Source: Imbricaverruca yamaguchii (lineage: Eukaryota > Arthropoda > Thecostraca > Neoverrucidae). Taken from it: DNA of 64,000 nucleotides. A model generated the notes under the pieces. It did no database searches. It worked only from the letters and a program-made list of their open reading frames with translations, and was not told the DNA's origin. Of the stretch, positions 1 through 11,218 are shown one piece after another; the stretch's first letter is position 1; every line of letters starts with the position of its first letter. The DNA lies in contig JAOTOL010001429.1 in the NCBI GenBank assembly GCA_034440575.1, forward strand, positions 745,501 to 809,500, read 5' to 3'. The position numbers and the translations under genes were made by a program.

Positions 1-891
1 CACGAAATAGGTGTCTGTTGACCCGCAAGTGGCTTCCGCTGGTACTTAAATCTCTCAACACACATTCATTCTCCCCGTTCGCTTACATTCGCTGGTCCCA
101 TTCACTCTCCTTATTAATTAATGAATCGCTTGCCCCCATTTGATTCCCGTCCCCAGCAGTGCACAAGCACATCGGCTCACCATTGCCGTATTTTAGAAGT
201 TATGTGGGCCAACTATTTAAACCATTAACTGACAATCATTACTGGCCACGCCATTATCGGTTACGTTCCTCGTCTGTATAAGGCCTTACTGCTACGATGG
301 AGCTCATTTACTGGCCCTGAGGGCTTGCATACGTGCTGTGTTGTACTTGACTGACCTACCTAACCTTATAACAACAGATGCCTCTCCGACTCTTATTCGC
401 TGAAAAGCGTGCTACCAGCCCCACGCATCCAACCAATGGGCACGGATGCTTACCACGTTGGCTACTTTCCTTGGCCGTCTGTATACCCTAGCCGGCCCTA
501 TCCTTTCAGCGTCGTGGTTTACGGCACGCCAAACCCGTCCTTGCATCCTCCGGAGCACTGCACAATCCTTGCACCTGGTACAGAGAACAGAGGAGTCTGT
601 CACAGTGCCCAGCGGCGGACTCGACGAACGCAGTGGTGAAGAACTGTCACTGAATGCCTGTACAGCCTTTTTAGAGGGAACACCGCCTCCCAGCCTTCAA
701 ATTACACGGACTTCTCGAGGAGCACGCCCCTTGACTGTTTTTTTTAGGTTCCCGTACCGCCCCCACCCCCTCTAGATAGCGTCATCTGCGAACTCTGAGC
801 ACCGATGACTGGCACCAACGTGACAATGTCTGCTGTTTTGCACATATGTCGGCTGGGTACCGACGTCTGATGGCCTTGTATTTGTTGGCAG
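1..891. other. Upstream flank or intron of the RBM12-like gene
   Basis: No coding segment can be supported here. The stretch ends in a T-rich run and TTGGCAG at 890-891, which reads as the splice acceptor of the large exon starting at 892. It is therefore probably at least partly an intron, with the real first exon of the gene either inside it or beyond the left edge. The short open frames around 409-775 have no recognisable domains and lie in different frames from the exon. Confidence 0.5.
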
Positions 892-3800
892 CCGGACACA
901 AAGGACGCGAAGGAGAGTAGCAGCAGCAGCAGCCGCGCCACGTCGCGTCGGCATACCCGGTCGCGCTCCCGGGACCGCGAGCGCGACCGTGACCGCGCCC
1001 GCCGCACCGACAGGAGTCGTCGGCCGCGCTCCCGCTCCCGCGAGCGAGATCGCGAGCGCCGCGAGCGCGACCGGGACCGGTCGAGACGCGACCGGAGCCG
1101 CTCCCGCGAGCGCGGCCAGAGGCGCGACCGTGAGCAGCGCGCGCGGCCCGGCCGGGACGAGCTGCGCAGTCGATCCACCGAGAGCGCCGACCACGGCCAC
1201 GGTGCAGCGCGCGGCAGTCTGCTCGGCGACGGTCCGCGAGCGGCAGCGCCGGCCGTCGAGGCGCCCGTGCCGCCACCGGCCACGCCAGCTGCCGCGCCAG
1301 CTGGCGGCTCGTCCGCCGCGCCGGCCACTCTCTGGGACGACCTGTCGCAGAAGACGCCAGCGCATGTACAACAGCAGCAGCTGCTGATGCAGCAAGGCCG
1401 TGTGGCCGGCGACGGCGGCGGACCACTGCTGGTCACTCCGGGCCCACAGCAGCTGGCCGGCGCTGTCACTGGCTTCGTCGAGCCGTCGCAGCTGACGCAG
1501 ACCGGCCGCGCCTACGCGCCGGTGTGCGTGGACAGCGCGAGCCCGGCCGGCGGGCGTGACCGGCCGGCCGACGGCATGGCCCAGACCGCCGGCGGCGTCT
1601 ACCCCACCGACGACGACCCGCCGCCGGCCGGCACGCGCGCCTACCCGCCGCCGGAGAGTCAGAACGACGGCGGCGCCGTCCAGGTGCGCAACATGCCCGT
1701 GTTCGCCTCGTACCGCGACATCCGCGACCTGTTCCGCGGCATCTACGTCGGCCAGAACGGCATCAAGATGATCCACGACGAGCGCGGCCGGCGCACCGGC
1801 GTGGCGTTCGTCAACTTCCGCTCGATGCACGACCGGCTGCAGGGTCTGGAGCGGTCTGGCGGCACGGTGCGCGGCGTGTCGGTGTCGGTCACGCCGCTCG
1901 ACCAGACCGACTACGCCGAGGCCAAGGACGGGCCGACCGACGGCGGCGCGCCCCGCCGGCTGGCCGACATGGCCGACCGGTTCCGACACGAGGCGGCCGA
2001 GCGGCGCCGCGAGCACGACCGCGAGGATCGCCGCCGGCCGTCGGCCGGCGAGCGCGACGACGCGCACGCCGACGCGCAGACGCGAGCCGCCGACGGTGCC
2101 GAGCCGGAGCGGGAGCGCCTGAGAGGCGACGCCGACCCGTACGAGTGGCGCGGCGCCGAGCGGCGCGGCCCGGCCGACGAGCGGGAGCGGGCCGAGCGGC
2201 CGCCGGACGCGGTGTCGCGGCGCGGTCTGCTGGAGCTGCCGTCGGTCGGCGCCGAGCCCCAGCTGACCACCAGCCGCTGGGGTCCGCCGCGCGACGCTCC
2301 CGCCCGGCCCGGCGACCCGTACGGCGACGGCGACCAGTTCGACGGCGAACGGCGAGGCGCTCCCAGCGCCGACCAGGACATGGCGCCGCCCGACTACCAG
2401 CCGCAGTACTACGACGACGAGGCTGCCACACACATGGAGCAGGACCACATGGAGCCGCACGAGTACCCGATGGGCGACGGTCGCCGCAAGTATGGAGATC
2501 CCGAGTATCATGTGGGCATGCCAGATCCGATGGTGCAGGACCCCATGGAGGACTACCCAATGGCCAGAAGGGGTCGCATGAATCCGGACGATGTCAGATA
2601 CAACGATTACATGAGCGGAAAGAGGATGCTGATGGGTCGACCTGACCACATGGGACGAGACGACGGTCCGGCGCGGCGTGATGCTCCCTTGGAACGCGAT
2701 CCAATGATCGGACGCGACAGACCCGTGAGTCGTGATGGACCAATGGTGCATGACGGACTTATGGGACGTGACGGACCCATGGGACGTAACGGATCAATGG
2801 GACGTGACGGACCCATTGGGCGTGACGGACAAATGGGACGTGATGGACCAATGGGACGTGATGGACCAATGGGACGTGACGGACATATGGGACGTGACAG
2901 ACCAATGGGGCGTGACGGACCAATGGGACGTGACGGGCACATGGGACGTGACGGACTTATTGGACGTGATGGACTGATGGGACGTGACGGACCCATGGAC
3001 CGTGACGGACTCGTAGGACGTGACGTACCAGTGGGACGCGATGGGATCATGGGACGTGGTGGACTCGTGGGACGTGATGGACCCATGGGAAGTGATGGAC
3101 TTATGGGACGTGACGGACCAATGGGGCGTGACGGACCAATGGGACGTGATGGACCAATGGGACGTGATGGACCAATGGGACGTGACGGACTAATGGGACG
3201 TGACGGACTAATGGGACGTGACGGACCAATGGGACGTGACGGACCGATGGGACGTGACGTATCAATGGGACGTGACGGATCAATGGGACGTGACGGACCA
3301 ATGGGACGTGACGGACCAATGGGACGTGACGGACCAATGGGACGTGACGGACCAATGGGACGTGACGGACCAATTGGACGTGATGGACCAATGGGACGTG
3401 ACGGACTCATGGGACGCGATGGGCTTCTTGGGCGCGAGGGACTCATGGGACGAAATGGATCCATGGAACGGGATGGGACCATGAGGCGTGATAGGGTCAT
3501 GGGACGTGACGGCCTCATGGGACGCGATGGGCCCACGGCACGCGATGGGCTTATAGGGCACGAGGGACCCATGGGACGTGATGGACCCGCAGGTCGCGAT
3601 ATAATGATGCGCAACAGACCAATGAACCGTGACGGACTCCTGTCTCGCGAAGGGCCTTTAGGACGCGATAGTCCAATGAGACGTGACGCTCCCATCGGCC
3701 GTGGTGGGCCCGTTGGACTTGATGGGCCGATGATGGGACGTGGAGGGCCGATGGGACGTGATGGACCGACGATGGGACGTGGAGGAATGCTAGGACGAGA

Positions 3801-5589
3801 CATGCCTATTGGATGCAATGGTCCCATGCGACGTGAAGGGCCACTGGGACGTGACAGGAGAAACCCTGGAGTCGGGTTTGCTCCCATGATGGAGCCGATG
3901 GGCTACGACGATGAAATGGACTACGACGAGCCGATGGGCGCCGCTGGCGCGATGGAAGGTGACGAGTCGGCGTACGAGCCGTATGGATCGGTGCACCACG
4001 GCGGCGGCGGGGCGCTGCAGGAAGCCGGCGGCGAGCCAGCCTGGGAAGGCCGTCCCGGCCGTCGACACAATCCGCCGTCGCCTTTCGTGCGACTGGAGAA
4101 CGTTTCTTACTTCGCCAAATTTGAGGACATGATGGTGCTGTTCAAGAACCACCCGTTCGTGGAGATGTTCTTCGAGGGCCGGCGCGACAATCCGGACAAG
4201 CGGACGGGCGTGGCGTACGTGTTGTTCGACTCGGTGGAGACTGCGCAGTCGGCCACTCAGCGGCTGAACGGCGCCACCGTCAGCCAGCGCGACGTTCGAC
4301 TGATGTTCAGCACCAAGAGCCAGTACGACTGGTCGCGACACATGCTCGCCTACCCGCCCTTCACGCCGCCGCAGCGGCCGCGACCGCCGGCCGCCGCGTT
4401 CGCACCGCGCGCTGCAGCGGCGCAGGTCGGCCCGGCCAAGGGGCCGCCCGGCGGCCAGGCCGGTCCACGCTCCGGTGACAGGCCAGAACAGAGCAAAACC
4501 AACGGTGAGAAGCCGACCATCCCGGCCGACGGCAAGGCTTCCCTGGCCGCAGGTGCGGAGCCTGGTCGTGGCCCCAAAGAGCCCGCCAAAGATGGATCGA
4601 GCACCCAGGTCGGCGGTGAAGCGCCAAAGATTGCACCCTCGGACGGCCACGGCCCGGGCCGCGCCAAAGCTGGTGCTGTCAGCAACGCGGACGCTTCCAA
4701 GCAGACGGCCGCTCCCAAACAGACGGCCGCTCCCAAACAGACGGCCGCTCCCAAACAGACGGCAGCGTCTGAACCGTCGGCGACACCAGCAGCTGCGGCG
4801 GCACCCCGAACGGAGGGCGTCCCCAAGTCAGCGGAGAGCGTCCCCAAGCCAGCGGAAAGCGTCCCCAAGGCGGCGGAGAGCGTCCCCAAGGCGGTGGAGA
4901 CGCCCAAATCGGTGGCGGCGGCGGTCAACGGCAACACGTGTATCTTCATCCAAGGTCTGCCGAAGACGGTGACCGATTCAAAGGTGGTCGACTTCTTCTC
5001 AGATGTGGGCCTGCTGCCGCAGAAGATGCACCTGCTGTTGGACCAGTTCCAGAATCCCAGCGGAGAGGCTTACTGCGAGTTTCTCAGCGCGCAAGAGGTT
5101 GCGCGCGCCATCACCAAGCACGATCAGTACATGGGCACCTGCCGGGTGACTGTGAAGGCGGTGTCACACAGCGCCGTGCAGGCCGCCCTGAGAAAGCCAG
5201 GCGGCGGCGCGCCTCCCGCAGAGCCGACCGACGCCGGCGAGTCTCAGTCGTCCGGTCCGGCGGCGCGGGGGCGGCCGCCGCCGCTGCTGGCCACCAGCCC
5301 GTTCATGGGCGGCATGCCGCAGGACGTGGGGCCGGACGGCTTCGGGCGGCCCGGCTGCGTGCTCAGCGTGGCCAACATCCCGTACCGCGCCTCGGCGCAG
5401 GACATCCTCTACTTCTTCAGCGACTTCAACGTGTCGCCGGAGCAGGTGCTGCGCCGGTACGACGAGCAGGGCCGGCCCACCAGCGACGCGCGCGTGGCCT
5501 TCCTCAGCCCGCGCGAGGCGATGGCCGCGCTCAGGACTTTGAACCACATGCACATGGTCAACCGACCCATCTTTCTGGCTCTCGTGTGA
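892..5589 (+). CDS. RBM12-like multi-RRM RNA-binding protein, large terminal exon
   Basis: The open frame runs from a splice acceptor (AG at 890-891) to TGA at 5587-5589, about 1,565 codons; the first internal Met is at 1267. Residues before that Met form an RS/RD domain (892-1230) like those of splicing factors. Numbering from the Met at 1267, RRM-like folds lie near residues 138-218, 940-1018, 1223-1300 and 1364-1440. RRM3 has the QYMG signature and RRM4 sits at the extreme C-terminus, as in RBM12/RBM12B (SWAN) proteins. Between RRM1 and RRM2 is an acidic/basic low-complexity segment followed by about 400 residues of MGRDGP-type repeat; between RRM2 and RRM3 is a Pro/Ala linker with APKQTA and SVPKAAE repeats. 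The inferred role is nuclear RNA binding or splicing regulation. The RRM order and C-terminal RRM support RBM12-like; exact orthology is uncertain, and the true start codon lies in an upstream exon or is not visible. Confidence 0.8.
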   Translation, partial: PDTKDAKESSSSSSRATSRRHTRSRSRDRERDRDRARRTDRSRRPRSRSRERDRERRERDRDRSRRDRSRSRERGQRRDREQRARPGRDELRSRSTESADHGHGAARGSLLGDGPRAAAPAVEAPVPPPATPAAAPAGGSSAAPATLWDDLSQKTPAHVQQQQLLMQQGRVAGDGGGPLLVTPGPQQLAGAVTGFVEPSQLTQTGRAYAPVCVDSASPAGGRDRPADGMAQTAGGVYPTDDDPPPAGTRAYPPPESQNDGGAVQVRNMPVFASYRDIRDLFRGIYVGQNGIKMIHDERGRRTGVAFVNFRSMHDRLQGLERSGGTVRGVSVSVTPLDQTDYAEAKDGPTDGGAPRRLADMADRFRHEAAERRREHDREDRRRPSAGERDDAHADAQTRAADGAEPERERLRGDADPYEWRGAERRGPADERERAERPPDAVSRRGLLELPSVGAEPQLTTSRWGPPRDAPARPGDPYGDGDQFDGERRGAPSADQDMAPPDYQPQYYDDEAATHMEQDHMEPHEYPMGDGRRKYGDPEYHVGMPDPMVQDPMEDYPMARRGRMNPDDVRYNDYMSGKRMLMGRPDHMGRDDGPARRDAPLERDPMIGRDRPVSRDGPMVHDGLMGRDGPMGRNGSMGRDGPIGRDGQMGRDGPMGRDGPMGRDGHMGRDRPMGRDGPMGRDGHMGRDGLIGRDGLMGRDGPMDRDGLVGRDVPVGRDGIMGRGGLVGRDGPMGSDGLMGRDGPMGRDGPMGRDGPMGRDGPMGRDGLMGRDGLMGRDGPMGRDGPMGRDVSMGRDGSMGRDGPMGRDGPMGRDGPMGRDGPMGRDGPIGRDGPMGRDGLMGRDGLLGREGLMGRNGSMERDGTMRRDRVMGRDGLMGRDGPTARDGLIGHEGPMGRDGPAGRDIMMRNRPMNRDGLLSREGPLGRDSPMRRDAPIGRGGPVGLDGPMMGRGGPMGRDGPTMGRGGMLGRDMPIGCNGPMRREGPLGRDRRNPGVGFAPMMEPMGYDDEMDYDEPMGAAGAMEGDESAYEPYGSVHHGGGGALQEAGGEPAWEGRPGRRHNPPSPFVRLENVSYFAKFEDMMVLFKNHPFVEMFFEGRRDNPDKRTGVAYVLFDSVETAQSATQRLNGATVSQRDVRLMFSTKSQYDWSRHMLAYPPFTPPQRPRPPAAAFAPRAAAAQVGPAKGPPGGQAGPRSGDRPEQSKTNGEKPTIPADGKASLAAGAEPGRGPKEPAKDGSSTQVGGEAPKIAPSDGHGPGRAKAGAVSNADASKQTAAPKQTAAPKQTAAPKQTAASEPSATPAAAAAPRTEGVPKSAESVPKPAESVPKAAESVPKAVETPKSVAAAVNGNTCIFIQGLPKTVTDSKVVDFFSDVGLLPQKMHLLLDQFQNPSGEAYCEFLSAQEVARAITKHDQYMGTCRVTVKAVSHSAVQAALRKPGGGAPPAEPTDAGESQSSGPAARGRPPPLLATSPFMGGMPQDVGPDGFGRPGCVLSVANIPYRASAQDILYFFSDFNVSPEQVLRRYDEQGRPTSDARVAFLSPREAMAALRTLNHMHMVNRPIFLALV
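2740..3620 (+). repeat. 18-bp coding minisatellite (MGRDGP hexapeptide array)
   Basis: About 45-50 head-to-tail copies of an 18-bp unit (consensus ATGGGACGTGACGGACCA) lie inside the RBM12-like exon, with more diverged copies out to about 3860. Each unit encodes Met-Gly-Arg-Asp-Gly-Pro or a close variant (Leu, Ser or His in place of Pro). The period is a multiple of three, so the array stays open on the coding strand and on an antisense frame as well (2607-3887). Most substitutions are third-position or conservative, which suggests selection to keep an Arg/Asp/Gly/Met-rich linker. RBM12B proteins also carry Arg/Asp-rich repeats between RRMs. Confidence 0.95.
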
Positions 5590-6280
5590 GAACGGGCGCA
5601 GGCCGTCACAGTCAGTGAATATTGTAGGCGCGAGACCGCAACTGTGCGACGCGAGTGCTGCTAGGACTGTCGTGTGCTGTCGACCTGCGAAGTCATTTGT
5701 GCGGTCGACCGACACGTCATCCTGGCGGTGTGGCCAGCTGATGAACTTTGTGGCTGTTTTTAGTTCCAAGTTGGAACTCAGTGTTTTATATACATGGCCA
5801 GCAAGTGAGGATGCTCTTGAAGCGTCAGCGATGCTTTATATGGATGCGGAGTGACCCGCCACGATTGTAGTTTTTTTTCTTCACTGGTATCGGTAAACCG
5901 GCAGTGTTGTGCTGATTAATGCGCTAGTGTGGTGCATAACGAGTAAACGAGCTGGATTACTCGAGCAGACTGCTTGCAGCACCCACCACCGACTGTACAA
6001 ATCATACGTGTCTGTAAATATACATGATTGCGCCAAGCGTAGTTTTCATGCTCCCCGAGCCATCACGTACTTCGGACGCTGTCTGCGAAATATTACCCTA
6101 GACCCTGACGGTGTGGCATACCCAGATGCTGGACTGGTGACAACGACGATCAGCGATGCAGCCCGGATTGATTGAGGGTGGCGATGGAGTGGTGCTGTCT
6201 CCACTGAGACGTCTGCTTCCCTCCGACGGAGCTCCCCATACCAGGAACAACTATTGAGCGAGGGAGTGGGGGAGGTACAC
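5590..6280 (+). other. Probable 3' UTR and flank of the RBM12-like gene
   Basis: This follows the TGA at 5587-5589. It has no recognisable coding segment and its GC content falls after about 5750, as expected for a 3' UTR running into intergenic DNA. I could not find a convincing AATAAA polyadenylation signal, so the transcript end is not placed. Confidence 0.45.
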
Positions 6281-6287
6281 TTGTATC

Positions 6288-6338
6288 CGCCCGTCGAGCC
6301 ACGTCGAATGGGCCCCATTCGACGTGGCTCGACGGGCG
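6288..6338. repeat. Perfect 51-bp palindrome (25-bp arms)
   Basis: The arms at 6288-6312 and 6314-6338 are exact reverse complements, separated by one C at 6313. The core is CGAATGGG-C-CCCATTCG. It would form a very stable hairpin. It may be a transposon end, a fold-back element or an assembly artefact; no matching second copy was seen in the window. Confidence 0.95.
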
Positions 6339-7113
6339 TCGTCCGAGTCACGCATCGGTAGACCATGGTGAACCATCGAGTATCATTTTGAAACCGGGAT
6401 ATATCAAGGTCAAACCTCAAGGCCAAGGTCAATTTGCACCAGGTGGTTGTCATTCGATGTAGCTTGTGCCGTGTTATAAAATCTTGAAATGGAATAATCT
6501 CAAATGTCAAAGGTGAAGCACATTTTCCTCGGTCGCCTTGCTCCTCCCCCAGACGAGAATCCGCCTTTTCGTGGTGGGGTGGATTGAGTTCCCCAATGAC
6601 ATAGCGATCGGCATACCGGTGAGGGGTGAGACTAAAAGTGCTTCACTCGTCCTTCCATCCGTACGTTCCCACTCCAATGCCCTCATCCCAACACCCATGT
6701 CCTTCACCTGGCCCTGCAACATCAACTATCTCGACTATGAGCAAGCAGGGCAACTTCCCCGGTCCTGCCCACCAGCTCAGTTTTATCGGGGTAGCCGCGC
6801 CCCCTCGGCCCGCCCCCGGGGTTGACGGGAGTCCTGGAGGTTGAGGTCCCCCGTCAAACGGCGCTAGGTGTGGCGGGGAACCAGCATACCTCTTTGGTCC
6901 CGATATCCCGGAGGGGTCGGCGGGCTCGTGGGGCCTCGCGCGGGTCAAGTGGCTGGTCGCCTCGGGCCGGGTACTTTGAATAATTCCCAGTGTCTGCCGG
7001 CCCGGCTGGCTGCGGTCAAGGGGTGGGCGGTTCTGGATCCTGGCCAGGATGGTGAGTCTCTCTCCCGGCCGGGCGAAAGCGCCGCCTACCCCGTATAGCT
7101 CCTCGGGCGCCTG

Positions 7114-8095
7114 GTGTCCTCCCGTCCGCGGTGCCCAGGCGTCCCCCCCTCCCCCTCAGTAGGGCCTATTTGGTGGGGAGCCCGAGGAGTCGAAACAAAC
7201 ACATACTTTATGTCATACAAAACACAAGAAAAAAACACTCCTGGTCCCCCTCGTGGTGACCAGACCACCCGCCCATTCGGCGCCGATAGGAGCGATTCTA
7301 ACTCGGCTAGCTGCGGAGGCCAAGTCTCCCACACACCCCGTATCCTCATCTTTCGCGGTCAGACGAAAAATCTTGCCGCTCTGTCCCTCTTTCAAAGACG
7401 AGACGGTTGTGGCCGGTTCTGGAAGATCGTTCGTTGCGAAAGGCTGAGGGATGGCTCTTTGAAGGTGGAGTTTGCCGTTGCGAAAGAGGCAGAAAAAGCG
7501 TAACAGACATCTGAGTTTATACATGGTGTAAGAAAGGGCGACCTGAAGATGGACGAGAGCATACAAATAAAAATAGAACCGCACCAAACAAGAACACATC
7601 GCGTGGAATAATCCATTGCTATGACTTGAGGGACGTGCCAGAGGACGAGATCGTTGACGGGTTGTGCAAATTTGGAGTCACTGGTGCGAGAAAGATGAAG
7701 GTCAGGAAAGGTGCAGAGATGATTACGACAAACAGCATAGTTTTAACTTTTAACAAGAGAGACTTGCCATCTGAGATACTAATGGGTTGCCTGCGTTCCA
7801 AGGTGTGTATTCATTCCCAGCCCGATGCGGTGTTTTAAATGCCAAAGGTACAACAGTCACACAAACTCGATCTGCAGGAACCATCCAGGATGTGGTAGGT
7901 GTGCTTCCTCTGAACACGTCACGGAGCAGTGCACTTCCGAGACACTCAACTGCGTAAACTGTGGGCGGGGACAGGTTCCTCATGCCTCCTTTGACCACAC
8001 TTGTACAAGCTACATAAAAGAAAAGGAAATCGTCGCAATTAAGCACACCCGCAAAATAACCTTTCGTGAGGCTCGGTATATTTATGGCCAGTATA
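7114..8095 (+). pseudogene. Retroelement ORF1 (gag-like zinc-knuckle protein), broken
   Basis: The first part (7114-7503) contains an RNA-binding-type segment with motifs such as PRILIFR and ERLRDGS. The middle part (7626-7838) resumes in another frame with DVPEDEIVDGL and RKMKVRKGAE. The C-terminal part (7825-8090) carries tandem CCHC-type zinc knuckles: CFKCQRY..H..SICR and CGRCASSEHVTEQC, then CVNCG. The set is characteristic of ORF1 from jockey/I-like elements of arthropods. At least two frame breaks (near 7500-7625 and 7830) separate the pieces, so the copy is dead or the sequence has indel errors. Confidence 0.75.
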
Positions 8096-10860
8096 ACCGA
8101 GTTTCCCCCACCGGTCTTAATACTAGGTGATTTTAACGCCCATCATACGGCATGGGGATGCGGGAATGTCAACGCACGGGGTCGCTGTGTGGGATCTTGT
8201 ATGCACGACGCATCACTATGTATTCTAAATACTGGAACACCGACTCACCTTACCCTGCCTCAGGCCATACATCTGTTCTGGACCTCAGTTTGTGTAGCCC
8301 GCAATTCGAACAATGACGATCCCCTTGGCGGTGACCACTTCCCGGTATGGCTAAATTACAATGATGGCGCAGTACTCGGGACGCGACCATATCGTCGGCA
8401 TTTTAAGAAGGCCGATTGGATGGCATATGAGACCCGACTAGAAGATGTTTTGTCCGTGAGGCCTGGTGTCACCCCTATGTCTGTGGAAGCACTTAGCAAC
8501 CTTCTCGTGCAAACCGCTACTGGCATGCTACATCCCTCGCACCTCTGGCGCTCCCGGTCGTGCGCCCGTTCCGTGGTGGTCAGAGGATTGTCGGCGGGCT
8601 ATTCGGGCTAGAAGACGTGCCAGCAGAGCCTATGACAGAGATAGCACCACCAATCTCATTGGTGAGATCACAATCAATCCTCAATCCTCCGGCAGGCGCG
8701 AGCCAATGCTTAACGCACTATCCGGGAGGCTAAGCGTGTCTCATGCAGGGACTGCGTAAGTAAGTTGAATCGCTCCACAACTGTCTCACAGGTCTGTTCG
8801 AGACCTAAGCGCGTCGCCGGCCAGTTCAATTCTACCCCTCTGCTAGTACTGCGAGTCGCCGACCGAGACATCACCGAGCCGGTCGACATGGCCAATGAGA
8901 TGGCTCGAACAATATCTAACGATTTATTCACACGCCGCAAAGCCAGGTACGAGAGACAGACACTGAACTTTTCCACTTCTGAGCGTACTTATAACGAGCC
9001 ATTCACAATGATCGAACTGCGTTTTGCCATTGCAACTCTTCGGAGCGCATCTGAAGGTCCAGATCAGATAGACAATGATATGCTCAAAGAGCTTCCATCA
9101 TGCACACTTGATGCCGTACTGGCAACGCTGAACAGGTTGTGGAAAAAGGAGATTCCACGCCCACTTGGCGTGAGTCCAAATTATGATACCAGTCTTACAG
9201 CCCGGAAAAGACGGCGCAGACCCGGCGAACTACCGACCAATATCACTGACATCATTACTCTGCAAGCCAATGGAGAAGATGGTAAACGTGTGTGTGACCT
9301 GGTTTTTAGAACGTCACGGCATTTTGAATAAGGTTTTAGGGAAAACCCGAGCACCGTTGACCACCTTTTAACTCTTGACGCCGTGGTACTTGCCGCGTTC
9401 CAGCAAAATCGACACATTGGTGCATACTTTTTCGATATTCATGGAGTGTGTGATACCACCTGGCGCTACGACATCATGATGAAAGTTCTCCAGTGTGGAA
9501 TTCGCGGATATATGGGCCTCTTCCTCCAGAACTTTCTGTTGAGGCGGTTTTTTCGTGTGTGGATCGGAAGTTGCTTGTCAGATCGATATCCACAAACGGA
9601 ACGGAGTACCACGGGGAGTGTGCTCAGCGTGGCGCTGTACGTGATTATGATAAATGATATCTGCGACTCCATCCCACGAAACACAGGTAGATCACTGTCT
9701 GTAGATGACGTCGCCATTTGGCGCTGCACAACCAGTGCACCATCGATGGCACGGCAGCTGTAGTTGGCAGTATCAAGCCTGGTGAGGTGGAGCTCCAAGA
9801 ACGGGTTTCGGTTCTCTGTATAAAACCGTTGGGATGCTTTCCGACGTCGCCGAAGCTACCCAGACCTTGCTCTGCAGCTGTATGAGGAGCCAATTCCCTT
9901 TCAGCGCGCTACCCGTTTTTTTAGGAGCCATTTTTGGCACTCGTCTTAGCTACAAGGAACACTTCAAAACACTTCGGGAGAAGTGCTTTATATCACCAAG
10001 TCTACTGAAGACGGTCTCGCTCACGTCCTACGGAGGAGACAGGAAAACTATGCTCCTGTTGTGTCGTTCTACCATATGCTCAAAACTAGACGCGTATTTT
10101 ATATACGACAGCGCATGCTCAACAAGCAAACGACCACTAGATGTGATGCACCATTCAGCGCTCCGCATTGTGACCGGCGCTTTCCGCACTTCGCCTTCTG
10201 TGAGCCTACTGGCTGAAGCCCATGAGCCACCGCTCTAGATCCACCGCGAAATGCTTGGGATGCGCTACGCCTGTAGGCTGCGTCAATTCCCCGGCCACCC
10301 TGCTTATTCGCAGGTGTCCTCCCATCGGTTGATTGTAGCATTCGGTCGAGCGCGCATTACGCATAGCACCCCCTCCTTCTGCGAAGAATGTGCAGGCTCT
10401 TCGAAGACGGAGAGATTAGATTGAGGGGAATTATGCGGGTTGATTTTCCACAAACGCCGCCTTGGCAGTTGACCCATTTACCTATAGACATATCACTCTC
10501 CGCCGTGAAGAAGGCATATGTAACGGAACACGATCGTCGGTCGCACGCTCTAGAGCACATAGCATCCTTTGACGGATACGCCCCGATATGTACAGACGGG
10601 CCAAAGACTGATACTGATGTTGGCGGTGCGTTTGTGATTGGTTCCCTGTCGCGATCATTCTCTCTACCACCTCATGGAACGGTATACACATCAGAGCTGG
10701 TTGCCATCGTCAAGACGCTCAGTTTTATAGAAGTACGTCGTGATACCTGGCATGTCATTTTACCAGTTCCCCCAGCATTGTTGGTACGCTACTGCAGTTT
10801 AACCCACCTGACGCCATTGTACAGTAGGGTGTGTCGCCTGAACGGTTTTTCTTATGCTTA
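8096..10860 (+). pseudogene. Retroelement ORF2 (endonuclease-RT-RNase H), broken
   Basis: The endonuclease/exonuclease/phosphatase domain is represented by ILGDFNAHHTAWG (about 8120) and GGDHFPVW (about 8325-8350). The reverse transcriptase N-terminus is near 8990-9160 (SASEGPDQIDNDMLKEL); the palm is near 9400-9730, where the catalytic box reads SVDDVAIW instead of the usual YADD. An RNase H start is seen near 10580 (ICTDGPKT for the usual YTDGSKT; later TSELVAI). Stops and frame changes separate the blocks. The enzyme would have driven target-primed reverse transcription; this copy cannot. Confidence 0.75.
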
Positions 10861-11218
10861 GTGAAATTATCGTGCAGATCACCTTAAAAAAACCCGTGGT
10901 CGAAACCAAATCGAAATCAAACAATAAACAAAATATGCGACAGGCCGATAAAGAAACAAATATGCCGGGCGCCCGGCGTTGGAAGTCTCCAGTGATGGCG
11001 CTCCGTTGCGATTGGCATCTAATACCACGCGTCGTCCGCCGTCGGAGCGCCGCCGCGGCGCTGTGACGAAAAAAGCGACAGTGGTTCGAGAATGCCGCGA
11101 TCGCTACTCGCGATACATGAAAGTCGGCATCACCAGGTGTACGTCCGTCCGGTGATGAGTGGTTTGGAAAATTGTTTGATATAGCCCGCTGCAAATGTGC
11201 TGATATCGATAGCTGCAA

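Larger units (their letters stand above)
6860..10860 (+). mobile_element. Degenerate I/jockey-type non-LTR retrotransposon with RNase H
   Basis: The order is GC-rich 5' leader (about 6860-7110), gag-like ORF1, an endonuclease fragment, reverse transcriptase and RNase H, the layout of I-group and related jockey-superfamily LINEs. All parts are on the + strand in several frames. The endonuclease lacks its N-terminal half: ORF1 runs directly into the GDFNAHH motif at about 8130, which implies an internal deletion. No poly(A) tail or target-site duplication was identified. Confidence 0.8.

Noticed and set aside
772..2751. 659-codon minus-strand frame opposite the RBM12-like exon
   Set aside because: GC-rich shadow of the real exon; no domains, and the plus strand has four RRMs.
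2607..3887. 426-codon minus-strand Ser-Arg-Pro repeat frame
   Set aside because: Antisense of the 18-bp coding minisatellite, open only because the period is a multiple of three.
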